A stretch of 64,000 nucleotides of DNA, taken from contig NZ_JH594596.1 in assembly GCF_000243215.1 (NCBI RefSeq), forward strand, positions 2,440,392 through 2,504,391. The letters are read 5' to 3'. Origin of the DNA: Odoribacter laneus YIT 12061 (GTDB taxonomy: Bacteria > Bacteroidota > Bacteroidia > Bacteroidales > Marinifilaceae). Below the pieces are notes generated by a model that saw nothing but the letters and a program-made list of their open reading frames with translations, did not search any database and was not told the DNA's origin. The stretch's first letter is position 1; every line of letters starts with the position of its first letter. This document shows positions 1 through 8,559 of this stretch, in pieces. A program made the position numbers and the translations under genes.

Positions 1-68
1 CCTAAAATTGTCAGGGAAATCCATTTCAGTATTCTTTTTCCCTTTGATTTTTTTACTTTTCCAGACAT
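1..68 (-). CDS. N-terminus of a gene cut by the window edge
   Basis: An ATG at 68 opens a frame that runs off the left edge after 22 codons. An in-frame TGA lies two codons upstream, so the start is well bounded. The visible residues are strongly basic (many Lys/Arg in the first 13), followed by the start of a hydrophobic stretch (ILKWISLTIL). This is an N-in membrane anchor, as in AsmA/TamB-like or other inner-membrane proteins. The gene follows the DUF1343 gene by 44 bp on the same strand and is probably in its operon. The family cannot be named from 22 residues. Confidence 0.55.
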   Translation of the reverse strand, partial: MSGKVKKSKGKRILKWISLTIL

Positions 69-112
69 GACTCAATCGTTTTTCCACACCTTTCCTCGTC
101 CCGCCTTATTCC

Positions 113-1324
113 TCAATAGATCAAATAACGAAGCCGCATTTTTTTGAAGTGTTCTAAATCCGTCTGCCAGGATTCCCGTATCTCTGCCTCCGTCTTCCCT
201 GCCAATATCGCCTCCCTCAAATCAGACGTCCCCGCTAATTTATCAAAAAAAGGAATAAAAAACGAAGTTTTTCCTTTATAATTTCGATAAGCTTCCAATA
301 ACCAATCCAGGCGGAGCCTTTTTTCCTCTTTCACCACTTCATATTGATCTCTCAAATCTCTACCATAACACGTTTTTCCCAAACATTTCGGATTTTTACT
401 CATTCCCTCTATAGCAACAGGAATATACACATAAGGCATATTCTCCAGCTCCGGATGTCCGAAAACTTGGAAAGGGATCCGAGTGCCCCTGCCTTCGTTG
501 ACCACCGTCCCTTCAAAAAAACAGACGGAAGGATACAGCATTACCGATATCCGGTCCGGCAAATTCGGAGAAGGTCTACGAGGTAACTCCACAATCATAT
601 CCCGCGACCAATTCCGACACGGAATAACAGTCAATTCACATACCACCCCTTCCCTCAACCAATGTTCGCCATTGATCATCTTTGCATATTCCCCTATAGT
701 CATACCATATACCACCGGTACGGGATGCATACCGACGAAAGAAGTATAGCCGGATTTTAAAACCGGTCCGTCGATATAAAAAGCATTCGGATTAGGCCGG
801 TCCATCACAATCAGCGGAAGCCGGTTTTCCGCACAAGCTTCCATAACATAATGCAAGGTGGAAAGGTAAGTATAAAAACGGACTCCTACATCCTGCATAT
901 CAAAAACAACGACCTCTATTCCCTCCAGATCCGACGGCAAAGGCTTCTTTTTCGAACCATATAAAGAAACGACAGGCAAACCGGTCTGTTGGTCCGTATA
1001 ATCTCCCACCCTCTCTCCGGCATCTGCTGTCCCCCGGAAACCGTGTTCCGGACAAAAAATCTTCACCACTTCCACCCCCTTCTGTCTCAAAAAATCAACA
1101 GTATGTACGCCCTCCTCAGAACCTGCCGCAGGGACATTCTTTCCAATCCGTTCCATTTCACAAACCACAGAAGTCTGGTTGGCTACCAAAGCAACCTTTT
1201 TTCCGTTGAGTTGTTCCTGATAAAGCTCATACTGCAGAACACCCGGCCGGACCGCTTCGGCCGAAACGATTTGTCTCCCGAAAAGAAACAAACCGAGCAA
1301 ACCCATAAAAAATTTCACATACAT
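113..1324 (-). CDS. DUF1343 family protein, NamZ-type exo-beta-N-acetylmuramidase
   Basis: About 403 aa. Secreted DUF1343 proteins include NamZ, which removes non-reducing-end MurNAc residues from cell-wall fragments, so peptidoglycan turnover or salvage in the periplasm is the likely role. Diagnostic stretches are VALVANQTSVV near the N-terminus, the CPEHGFRGTADAGE segment, FDMQDVGVRFYTY and the MDRPNPN motif, all typical of the family in this order. Residues 1-24 (from MYVKFF) form a signal peptide ending near VSAEA. The frame extends four codons upstream to a TTG, but the ATG at 1324 lies a suitable distance after a purine-rich GAAGGAAG and is preferred. It sits 24 bp after the DUF4837 gene, in the same operon. 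Activity is inferred from family only. Confidence 0.88.
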   Translation of the reverse strand: MYVKFFMGLLGLFLFGRQIVSAEAVRPGVLQYELYQEQLNGKKVALVANQTSVVCEMERIGKNVPAAGSEEGVHTVDFLRQKGVEVVKIFCPEHGFRGTADAGERVGDYTDQQTGLPVVSLYGSKKKPLPSDLEGIEVVVFDMQDVGVRFYTYLSTLHYVMEACAENRLPLIVMDRPNPNAFYIDGPVLKSGYTSFVGMHPVPVVYGMTIGEYAKMINGEHWLREGVVCELTVIPCRNWSRDMIVELPRRPSPNLPDRISVMLYPSVCFFEGTVVNEGRGTRIPFQVFGHPELENMPYVYIPVAIEGMSKNPKCLGKTCYGRDLRDQYEVVKEEKRLRLDWLLEAYRNYKGKTSFFIPFFDKLAGTSDLREAILAGKTEAEIRESWQTDLEHFKKMRLRYLIY

Positions 1325-1348
1325 ACAACCAAACAATACTCTTCCTTC

Positions 1349-2359
1349 TTAACGATTCCCTTCTTTATAATCCAACCCTGCCGTAAACAAGATTGCTTCT
1401 ACCTGCCGGAGCATATTCCGTTTTTTATCATCCGGAGCATAAATATATCCCATCATATAAAGCACCCGGTTATTTTCTTGGTCCAATATCACATTGAGGA
1501 CAAACGGGCCCCCCATATAATCGTTCACGACCATCCACAAGCCTCTTAGCAATACGGCATAATGTTTTCCTGCATAATTATACACATTTGACACAATAGG
1601 AGCTACAGTATCCAAAGTCATATAAGTTTTGGGAAGAGGACCCGGAATAAATTTTTCCAATGCTGCATTTACCGTATCCACAATGGCCTGCTCCCCAAAT
1701 TGGGCCGCATCTTTATATTCTTTTTGGAAAAATATAATTCCCCGGCTATCTACGCGGGTTTCCCGGGATATCCAAACAAAATCAGTCGTATCTTTATTGA
1801 TAAGATACCCGCTAGGGCAACTTAGATACAAATGATATTTATCTTTGAAAAGCCGATATATCTCCGAATCCGGTTTCTTTTTATAATTCGCCATTAACCG
1901 GTCCTGTTCTGCTTTCAGAAAAACATCCAGCATTTTTTGCTTATTCGCCTCAAATACTTTTAAAAAAGCGGCTTCACTGGGCGCATCTATTTCGAAATAT
2001 TTTTGGGTCTGGGACCAGGGACTATCTTTAAAACGAATCGTCGCAGAATCAATCTCTGGAGAAATTTTAGCCATCAAAACATTGCGGTATGCTTTTACAT
2101 TTTTATCGAAAAAAGCTACCGGTAGATTTATAATGTCAAATACAGGTTCCGGCTGCGGCAAGCCAATTTGTTCCTGGGTAAACCATTGTTTTACCGTATC
2201 TCCCACAGGACCTTGCCATTCTGCCTTATCCATGACAATTAAAATTTCATTCGAACTACCGGAAGGAACTGGCAATGCTTTTCCTTTCTCTTTACAGGCA
2301 GCTACTGCCATTAACAGGAACAAACTTATCGTTATTTTCATTAAAGATGCTGGTTTCAT
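1349..2359 (-). CDS. DUF4837 family lipoprotein
   Basis: 336 aa, a conserved Bacteroidota protein of unknown function (DUF4837). The N-terminus is a lipoprotein signal: hydrophobic stretch then a lipobox ending VAAC, followed by charged residues. The mature part contains family-typical segments: EILIVMDKAEW near residue 40, the INLPVAFFDKNVKAYRNVLM region, and a C-terminal YMMGYIYAPDDKKRNMLRQ. An internal ATG six codons in (MKITISLF) would give a more standard signal peptide and may be the true start. It is the third gene of a compact minus-strand run of envelope proteins (40 bp after DUF3108, 24 bp before NamZ-like). An outer- or inner-membrane lipoprotein role is inferred; no catalytic motif is visible. 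Confidence 0.85.
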   Translation of the reverse strand: MKPASLMKITISLFLLMAVAACKEKGKALPVPSGSSNEILIVMDKAEWQGPVGDTVKQWFTQEQIGLPQPEPVFDIINLPVAFFDKNVKAYRNVLMAKISPEIDSATIRFKDSPWSQTQKYFEIDAPSEAAFLKVFEANKQKMLDVFLKAEQDRLMANYKKKPDSEIYRLFKDKYHLYLSCPSGYLINKDTTDFVWISRETRVDSRGIIFFQKEYKDAAQFGEQAIVDTVNAALEKFIPGPLPKTYMTLDTVAPIVSNVYNYAGKHYAVLLRGLWMVVNDYMGGPFVLNVILDQENNRVLYMMGYIYAPDDKKRNMLRQVEAILFTAGLDYKEGNR

Positions 2360-2399
2360 AGATTCGAGTTTTATTGGTTATATTTTCTCTAAAACAGAC

Positions 2400-3161
2400 T
2401 CAGTATTTACTATCTGCAGGTTCCAGTATACCTTTGACGGAACCGACCAAAATTTTGGCTTCCACCATGAGTGGGATACGGTGTTCATCCTTACTTACCC
2501 ATATTTTCATATTTTCGCCTCCCTTAAAGACATCCCCTTCTACCAGAAGAGGAGAAAATACATAACATTCTCTCTTTTTCCCTCCTACCCTCACTTTATC
2601 CAGTCCCTGATAACGGATATAAAGGTCATAAATCTTATTGTCAATCAATATCCGTATGGGTATAAGTTCTTTGGGACTTAACGTATCAAAATTGATTTCA
2701 CGGGCCATCCAGGCAACAGACAACATATCATAAGTCAAAGGTTGCAAGGGAATGGTATCTTTTCGGAAATACTTCCCGATTTTATGTGTTTCTCCATATA
2801 CTCTCATACTATCATAATCGACAGTATAATCAAATGTCTTATGGTAACTTCCTTCATGAGCTTTACGGGAAAACTCATAAGGCAAAAAATTATCCGGATT
2901 AAAATGAGACGTCAAGGTATCCCTCAACTTAAAAACCCAATCCCAGGAAGGCAAAGAAGTTCCAATAGCCTGCAATTCCACTGCTCCCGGATATTTTTCC
3001 GACGGAGACACAGTAAATTTCACTGTTCCGGCTCTCATCCAAAAGATTCCCCAATTGTAATACCCACTATACACTAATTCTTCCACAGCAGCCGGTTTTT
3101 GTTGAGCCCAGACGGACCCCACCGTGCATACCATGAGTGCTATAAAAATCAATTTTTTCAT
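2400..3161 (-). CDS. DUF3108 domain-containing periplasmic protein
   Basis: 253 aa. A Sec signal peptide (MKKLIFIALMV to VWAQ) is followed by a beta-rich DUF3108 domain. Recognisable segments are ELVYSGYYNWGIFWMRAGTVKF at the mature N-terminus and the terminal EHRIPLMVEAKILVGSVKGIL. In other Bacteroidota this family occurs beside envelope biogenesis genes. Its function is not established. It starts 15 bp after the Ig-like lipoprotein gene and ends 40 bp before the DUF4837 gene, so co-transcription is likely. Confidence 0.86.
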   Translation of the reverse strand: MKKLIFIALMVCTVGSVWAQQKPAAVEELVYSGYYNWGIFWMRAGTVKFTVSPSEKYPGAVELQAIGTSLPSWDWVFKLRDTLTSHFNPDNFLPYEFSRKAHEGSYHKTFDYTVDYDSMRVYGETHKIGKYFRKDTIPLQPLTYDMLSVAWMAREINFDTLSPKELIPIRILIDNKIYDLYIRYQGLDKVRVGGKKRECYVFSPLLVEGDVFKGGENMKIWVSKDEHRIPLMVEAKILVGSVKGILEPADSKY

Positions 3162-3176
3162 TTCCCGTTCTTTCTA

Positions 3177-5144
3177 TTAATCTACAACCCGAGCAGATTG
3201 TGTGTTACGGCCCTTCTGTATATTTCTTTGGCCAGTATTTTCGTTCCCCGTTTGTATGGCCTTTTGGGGACCGCCGCCCGAACGGTCCTTCCGGCCTGGT
3301 TTTTTGTCTTCTTCTTTCGTTTTTCCTTCTCCTCCCCGATAAGGACTATTCAAATCAAATTCCTGTTCTACATCAAAATTTTGTTTTACATTAATTTCTA
3401 TCGGCAGATATCGTATTTCTTCCGGTTGGATCCCTTTCATATAAAGTCCGGTATCCCATTCTCCATTTCCGTTCTCATCCAGAATAGCTCTCAGTTTGTA
3501 TTTGCCTTCACGCAAATAGTCAAACGTGATTTTACTGTCCTTATCTACGATTTTCTGATCCAAAACGTTAAATATTTTCTGTCCTTTTTCGTCTTTCTTG
3601 CTGTCTGGTTTATACAATTGCAATATCACCTGTCCTTTTACACCTTTTAAAGTGACCATTAATTTTCCATAAGTTTCAAAAGCCCGGATTTTAAATTTCT
3701 TTTCTACCTGCTCATTAATATGACCATAAATATCCGAAATAGCTGCAGAATCAATCGTCAGTTCGTATTCTTTTTCCGGCTCCCATATCCTTTCTAAATA
3801 AAAACGCCGCATCTGTGTACTATCCTGTCTGAAAGCAAAATCTATAGGCTGATAAACCGTATCTACTTTTTCTGACAGATGAATATGTTCTTTCACCTCC
3901 TCCGTTACAGGCCGATCAAATTCCAACATAATCCCTTTGTTCAAATCATGATCCTGTTCTACGCCGACATTAATTTGTAAGAATTCAATCTTGGGTTTTT
4001 CTTCTTCTTTTTTCTTCCTTTTTCTGGAGTTCTTTTCTTTCTCTTTATCTGCATAAACCAAACGGACGGTATCCAGGTGATTCACCCACATTCCGGTACT
4101 ATCCGATCTCAAATAAGATAATTTTAAATTCAACGTATCCCGCTTATAAATGGTCGAATCCTTTATCCAAAGCCGGACCGTATCGCCACCGGGAGAAACT
4201 TCCGGAAAATACCATTTATCCGTCACTACAGTATCCAGTAACTCTACCTCAAAATCATTTTTCCCCGGAATACTGAAAGTAAAATATAGCAATTCCCGTT
4301 GCTTCCTGTTATTATCTGTCATATACAATTGCGTCAGCTTCTCCTGAAACATCCTCAAAAACAAATTATTCGGTCCGAAGGCATTATAAGTCCGCATAAC
4401 CAAAGAATCTCCTCCCAAGGTATCTATTCGTGTGACAGACATAATAAGCGGACGTACCAAAGTATCCAAAAAAGCAACCTGTTCCGCTTCAGGAGTGTAC
4501 TTCATATCCCGGTTATCATCCATCACCGACAATACTTTATAATCCGCTTCCCTCAAATTGGTTACCCGGAAAAAACCGGAACTGTCGGTACGCGCAATAT
4601 AATCAGGCAATTGTAAAAGAGGCACGGAATCCCTATGCTCCGAATAAAGAAAAACATAAGAACCGATGACAGGCTCATTCGTTTGCGCATCGACCACATT
4701 TCCGCTCAATTCCAACGAATCAAGCGTATTTCCGGTAGAAAAAACATAACGATAATAGCCCAAAGGATTCCCTTCATTATTATCCACAATCGCATCTGCA
4801 AAATCCAAACTATAGGTAGTATTCGGACGTAAGGTATCCTCAAATTCAACCATAATATATTTTGCCCTCAAACGTACCCGCGGTTTTTTGGCTTGAGGCG
4901 GAGAGATAATGAATTTTTCCTGAACATTTTTTAATTGTACAAATTCGTCAAAATATATATTAACGCTTTTCTTCTTAAAATTCGTATTAAAAGAAGCCGG
5001 GACCTCTGCAATCACTTTGGGAGGAGTAACATCTTTTGGCCCCCCCTCGGGATATCCTTTATTTGCACAAGCCTGCAACAATATACAGATAAGTACTGCA
5101 CTCAAGCAAATCAAACAGATTGAACGATAACTGTTCCTATTCAT
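3177..5144 (-). CDS. SbsA Ig-like domain lipoprotein
   Basis: 655 aa from the ATG at 5144 (the frame extends eight codons further upstream). The N-terminus is a classic lipoprotein signal with lipobox ILLQAC, then YPEGGPKDVTPP, which is the standard opening of the Bacteroidota Ig-like (SbsA-type) lipoproteins. An Ig-like domain covers about residues 35-130 (DEFVQL, NTTYSLDFADAIVDN). Carboxypeptidase-regulatory-like beta sandwich sequence follows (GNVVDAQTNEPVIGSYVFLY and SGFFRVTNLREADYKVLSVMDDN). A Lys/Glu-rich linker lies around residue 390 and the C-terminal 50 residues are low-complexity Gly/Lys/Asn. It heads the envelope operon. It is probably a surface or periplasmic structural lipoprotein; no enzyme motif is seen. 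Confidence 0.85.
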   Translation of the reverse strand: MNRNSYRSICLICLSAVLICILLQACANKGYPEGGPKDVTPPKVIAEVPASFNTNFKKKSVNIYFDEFVQLKNVQEKFIISPPQAKKPRVRLRAKYIMVEFEDTLRPNTTYSLDFADAIVDNNEGNPLGYYRYVFSTGNTLDSLELSGNVVDAQTNEPVIGSYVFLYSEHRDSVPLLQLPDYIARTDSSGFFRVTNLREADYKVLSVMDDNRDMKYTPEAEQVAFLDTLVRPLIMSVTRIDTLGGDSLVMRTYNAFGPNNLFLRMFQEKLTQLYMTDNNRKQRELLYFTFSIPGKNDFEVELLDTVVTDKWYFPEVSPGGDTVRLWIKDSTIYKRDTLNLKLSYLRSDSTGMWVNHLDTVRLVYADKEKEKNSRKRKKKEEEKPKIEFLQINVGVEQDHDLNKGIMLEFDRPVTEEVKEHIHLSEKVDTVYQPIDFAFRQDSTQMRRFYLERIWEPEKEYELTIDSAAISDIYGHINEQVEKKFKIRAFETYGKLMVTLKGVKGQVILQLYKPDSKKDEKGQKIFNVLDQKIVDKDSKITFDYLREGKYKLRAILDENGNGEWDTGLYMKGIQPEEIRYLPIEINVKQNFDVEQEFDLNSPYRGGEGKTKEEDKKPGRKDRSGGGPQKAIQTGNENTGQRNIQKGRNTQSARVVD

Positions 5145-5180
5145 ATACCTTCTCCTTATTTCAGACAACTATTGAATCAA

Positions 5181-5188
5181 CAAAGTTA
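5181..5188 (-). promoter_or_regulatory. Putative sigma-ABfr -7 box upstream of the envelope operon
   Basis: On the minus strand this reads TAACTTTG, a match to the Bacteroidota -7 consensus TAnnTTTG. It lies about 37 bp before the ATG at 5144. No clear TTTG -33 element is seen 19-21 bp upstream, which lowers confidence. Confidence 0.45.
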
Positions 5189-5271
5189 AAAAAAATTGTC
5201 AGTATTAAAGGTTACGAAATTATAAAGTTATAGATTCAAAAAAACGAAGAAATAAAAAAGAAAAGAATCCC

Positions 5272-5964
5272 TTAAGCCCAGGTTCGCCCCAGACACCCTA
5301 AACTGAATCTTATATTTCCGGCCTGCGCCAATGTTTCTACACAAGAACGCATGGTAGCCCCTGTAGTAATGACGTCATCTACAATCAATAAATGTTTCCC
5401 CCGGACCGAATGACAATCCTGCAAATCAAAAATATTCCTTACATTCTGCTGTCGTTCCACAACACTCATCCCTGTTTGAGAAGCAGTATTCCGGGTTCGG
5501 GTAATCACTTTATCGTAAATAGGAATATTCAAAATCTCCGTAATTCCCAAAGCGATTTGCAAAGATTGATTATACCCTCTTTTTTTCTCTCTTTTCGGAT
5601 GCAAGGGAATAGGGACAATTCCCTGAATACCGACTTGCCTACCGATTTTTTCCCCCAACATTTTTCCCAAATATATACCTAATTTTTTTCCAGAACGATA
5701 TTTTAAAGCATATACTAATTTTCGGTAATCACTATATTTACTGTAATAAAAAAGAGAGTATAATTTTTCCGGACGACAGGCTTCTTCAAAAGTTTTCAAT
5801 ACAGTAGTTTCAGCTTGATACAAAGAATCGGTACAAGGGAAATCGGCCAGACAAGCCGAACAAATATAAACTTCCCCCCTCCTTAAACAACACTCACAGA
5901 CCATACACAGGCGAGGGAAAAACAAATCGGCTAATGCCCTTCCAAAAGCCATTTTGATGTTCAT
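5272..5964 (-). CDS. ComF family phosphoribosyltransferase-like protein
   Basis: 230 aa, full length for ComF/GntX. The N-terminus carries the zinc-ribbon-like cysteine set (CMVCECC, then CSAC about 12 residues on). The C-terminal half is a type I PRTase fold with the PRPP loop LLIVDDVITTGAT and the upstream VPIPLHPKREKKRGYNQS segment conserved in the family. In competent bacteria ComF helps ssDNA uptake; in Bacteroidota its role is undefined. It is separated from the upstream GH16-like gene by 17 bp on the same strand. Annotated by family with no substrate implied. Confidence 0.92.
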   Translation of the reverse strand: MNIKMAFGRALADLFFPRLCMVCECCLRRGEVYICSACLADFPCTDSLYQAETTVLKTFEEACRPEKLYSLFYYSKYSDYRKLVYALKYRSGKKLGIYLGKMLGEKIGRQVGIQGIVPIPLHPKREKKRGYNQSLQIALGITEILNIPIYDKVITRTRNTASQTGMSVVERQQNVRNIFDLQDCHSVRGKHLLIVDDVITTGATMRSCVETLAQAGNIRFSLGCLGRTWA

Positions 5965-5981
5965 TTTAACTCTTTCATCTT

Positions 5982-7334
5982 TCAGTATTTTCTTTTATAG
6001 CATTTTATCCATTCCACCTCCTCCGGAAAAGATATATCAGCAATTTGTTGTCTGTCATCCCCTCCAACTCCCAACACCAGATAAAGAGGTATAGCAGGGA
6101 TATCTTTCACCACTTCCTTTACAAGGGCATCGTTTATCTTCCACACCATTCTTTCAGGAGTCCACTCCAACGAAAAAATATAATAATCTTCTGTATATTT
6201 CAATCCATTCAACAACTGCAATGTATTTTTTCTACTCCTCCCGGGAGCCACTATATTTCCCATATAAATACCATCTTTACTCCCTTTTAAAATTTCAATC
6301 CGGGGTATATCCGCTTCCCCTCTCAATCCAAAATACTGCTCAACAGAAGAATTTGTCAATTTTATTTTTGCTTCAAATTTTCCATAACATTGACGGAAAG
6401 ACAAAGCCGTACTCAATTGAGTTCCACACCCCTGTCCCTCTCCCCCGATTTTTCCTTCCCTCCGACCCCATTTCAAAGGGACATTCCGGCCTTCTTCTTG
6501 AAGCAACAGCCATTTTTCCTGATCCGGTTTCCCGGCAGTAAACTTTTCTTCGAACACCAATTCCCAATGGCACATATCCAGAAAACACTCATCCGTACTC
6601 AATAAGAAATACCGGATAATATCCGGACGTTTTTTTAAAATCTCGTATTCGCACCACGACTTGTAATCTTCTGTAGTTTCATATCTATTTCTGTCTAATA
6701 GAAAACGCTTTTCCTGCCGAAACGTTTCTGATTCCACATAAGCTCTCAATTTTTCAAACTCCGTCGGCAATCCACTTTCTTTTACTTTTAAATAATAGAC
6801 AAATTTTCGTTTGCCTTCCAAAGCTATCGCTTCTTTTAATGCCTCTTGTTTTTCTAATTGCTTGTACTCCGCATATTTTTCCGGGTACGCCCTCCTGTTT
6901 AACACCCCCCTTCGCACCTGGTCCCGCAACGCTGCATACCGGAGGTATAATTTAGATTCCCTGATTTTCAAATAATTCTTTAATTCCGAAGATTTTTCCA
7001 TCAGATAGTAAGCTCTCAGTTGAGGCGATTTCAGCAAACTCTTATATTTTTTTTCCAGCCGATAACATTCACTTTCTCTATAGACCAAATGTTCTATCTT
7101 TTTCCGTTTCTCCCGAAAAGCTAAAGTATTGACGTATCCCTCCAGTTCGCAATAACGTTTTAAATCAGTACTCTCCTTTATCCGCGAATAAACACCATAA
7201 TCATCCTGAAACACCATCCTCTGAATTTCAGCCTCCCGCGTACTACGGATTTTCTTATTATTTATACATATACTCATAATCCCGACTGCATAAACGCCAC
7301 GCCTTCGGATAAACTTCATTTCCCCTACAGCCAT
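5982..7334 (-). CDS. GH16-like (laminarinase-fold) protein with helical N-terminal repeats, active site degenerate
   Basis: 450 aa. Residues about 255-450 follow the GH16 concanavalin-like fold: WELVFEEKF (257-265), CYGKFEAKIKL (316-326), FSLEWTPERMVWKIND (387-402) and a terminal beta strand ending VEWIKCYKRKY. The strand that should carry the ExDxxE catalytic triad reads PRIEILKG (344-351). Aligning it to PEIDILE puts Arg, Glu and Lys in place of the catalytic Glu, Asp and Glu. It is therefore probably non-catalytic, perhaps a glycan-binding or structural module. Residues 45-250 are highly charged, helical and repeat-like, with recurring Y/FxxL..YVxSxxF and YLK motifs. No signal peptide is evident. 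Alternative starts exist at residues 6 and 20. Confidence 0.7.
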   Translation of the reverse strand: MAVGEMKFIRRRGVYAVGIMSICINNKKIRSTREAEIQRMVFQDDYGVYSRIKESTDLKRYCELEGYVNTLAFREKRKKIEHLVYRESECYRLEKKYKSLLKSPQLRAYYLMEKSSELKNYLKIRESKLYLRYAALRDQVRRGVLNRRAYPEKYAEYKQLEKQEALKEAIALEGKRKFVYYLKVKESGLPTEFEKLRAYVESETFRQEKRFLLDRNRYETTEDYKSWCEYEILKKRPDIIRYFLLSTDECFLDMCHWELVFEEKFTAGKPDQEKWLLLQEEGRNVPLKWGRREGKIGGEGQGCGTQLSTALSFRQCYGKFEAKIKLTNSSVEQYFGLRGEADIPRIEILKGSKDGIYMGNIVAPGRSRKNTLQLLNGLKYTEDYYIFSLEWTPERMVWKINDALVKEVVKDIPAIPLYLVLGVGGDDRQQIADISFPEEVEWIKCYKRKY

Positions 7335-7792
7335 ATCACACCCTCCCCTTAGAAGCTAAACCTACGACAGCAGCTACTCTTTACTATCTGCAATTTTTAT
7401 AACACACACAAAAAAGTTCGTCCAGAAAGACGTCAATCAATATAACAAAGTTAATACAATAATTTCATATGTAATATCTAAAATTTCATTATTTCTTACA
7501 AATTTAGCAAAAATTAAATGTTCTTATAAAAATATATTGTTAATTTAATACATATAAAACGATCAAATTTAGTAAAATAAATTAAATGTAAAATAATATT
7601 ATATAAACTAAAAAGAATAAAGGGGAGAAATATTCTCCTCTTTAAAATTTATTTGTATGGGTTAAAACTTTCCGGCAAGTTGCTTTCCCTCTAAAACTAT
7701 GGAGGAAAAGCGAAAAAACACGGGGATCAGCATTCCTGTTCCTGTCCCTCAGGGAGATGTCTCTTTTATAAAAAAGCTTTCTCCCTTATCGA
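7335..7792. other. 458-bp AT-rich intergenic stretch
   Basis: No plausible gene on either strand. It is very A/T-rich between 7440 and 7660. It contains the terminator-like hairpin at 7619-7643 and a second imperfect hairpin at 7682-7711 (10-bp arms, one mismatch, no T-tract). It should also hold the promoter of the GH16-like gene, but no TAnnTTTG box is clear. Confidence 0.6.
7606..7643 (-). terminator. Probable intrinsic terminator of the tonB-like operon
   Basis: Arms AAAGGGGAGAA (7619-7629) and TTCTCCTCTTT (7633-7643) pair over 11 bp with one wobble around a 3-nt loop. On the minus strand a T-rich ATTCTTTTT run follows. It lies about 150 bp past the TonB-like stop codon. Confidence 0.5.
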
Positions 7793-8536
7793 CTATTGCT
7801 TGACAAAATGGAAAGTAATGGTACCGACCTGTAGCAATTCAGCATCGGGCCGCGGATTAAACTTAGAACGCAAGGCAGCATCTACAGCCACCTCATACAA
7901 GCAATCATCCTGTTCCGACAAATTCCGGACTACTTCTGCCCGCTGTACTATTCCTTTGCGGTTCACTTCAATATTTACGACAACCGTTCCTCCGAATTCG
8001 CATTTAAATATTGGGATAGGCAAAAAAAGGGCGTACCGATTTTTCAAATTATAGGAGACACTACTTTTTCCCGAATAAAAAGTAGATTTTAAAGAGTCCA
8101 GCGTCTGTTCTTTTTTATCCCGCTGATGCAGGATACTGTCTTGGCGGTAATGTTCGTTTCTTTTCTTGCTATAACGACCGGAGTACTCTTCGTTTTCCAG
8201 CTCTTGTCTGATTTCATCGATGTATTCCTGAACAGGGGAAGTGTTATTTTCTTTTGGGATATTTTCATTTACAGCAATCGAGCGCAGCATCTGTTCCACC
8301 TGCTCGGTTGAAGTTTTTTTCCGTATTTCTTCCTGCCGTTGCTTTTCTTCCAGTATTTTTTTTACTTCTTCTTCCGGAGGAGAAATAAGCTCAATCTCTG
8401 TATTTTGCGGAACTTTCATCTGGGATATTCCCATGCTCAACAAGAAAATAGCCAATAGCAGGTGAAAAATGACAGTCCCCATAATACCTGTCTTATGAGC
8501 ATAAAAATTATGTTTGATATAATCTTTAAATTTCAT
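7793..8536 (-). CDS. TonB family energy transducer-like protein
   Basis: 247 aa. A short cytoplasmic N-terminus and one membrane helix (about residues 17-37) are followed by a Glu/Lys-rich periplasmic linker (about 45-150). A C-terminal TonB/AgmX-type domain reads GGTVVVNIEVNRKGIVQRAEVVRNL and then AVDAALRSKFNPRP, with a terminal GTITFHFVKQ strand. This is the canonical architecture for proteins coupling proton-motive force to outer-membrane receptors. There is no ExbB/ExbD pair or TonB-dependent receptor nearby, so the partner is unknown. It starts 23 bp after the permease gene and probably shares its transcript. Confidence 0.85.
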   Translation of the reverse strand: MKFKDYIKHNFYAHKTGIMGTVIFHLLLAIFLLSMGISQMKVPQNTEIELISPPEEEVKKILEEKQRQEEIRKKTSTEQVEQMLRSIAVNENIPKENNTSPVQEYIDEIRQELENEEYSGRYSKKRNEHYRQDSILHQRDKKEQTLDSLKSTFYSGKSSVSYNLKNRYALFLPIPIFKCEFGGTVVVNIEVNRKGIVQRAEVVRNLSEQDDCLYEVAVDAALRSKFNPRPDAELLQVGTITFHFVKQ

Positions 8537-8559
8537 CTGCTTCTGTATGAAAATTATTT

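Noticed and set aside
7682-7711. Second hairpin downstream of the TonB-like gene as a terminator
   Set aside because: Imperfect stem and no T-tract on either strand; the hairpin at 7619-7643 is the better candidate.
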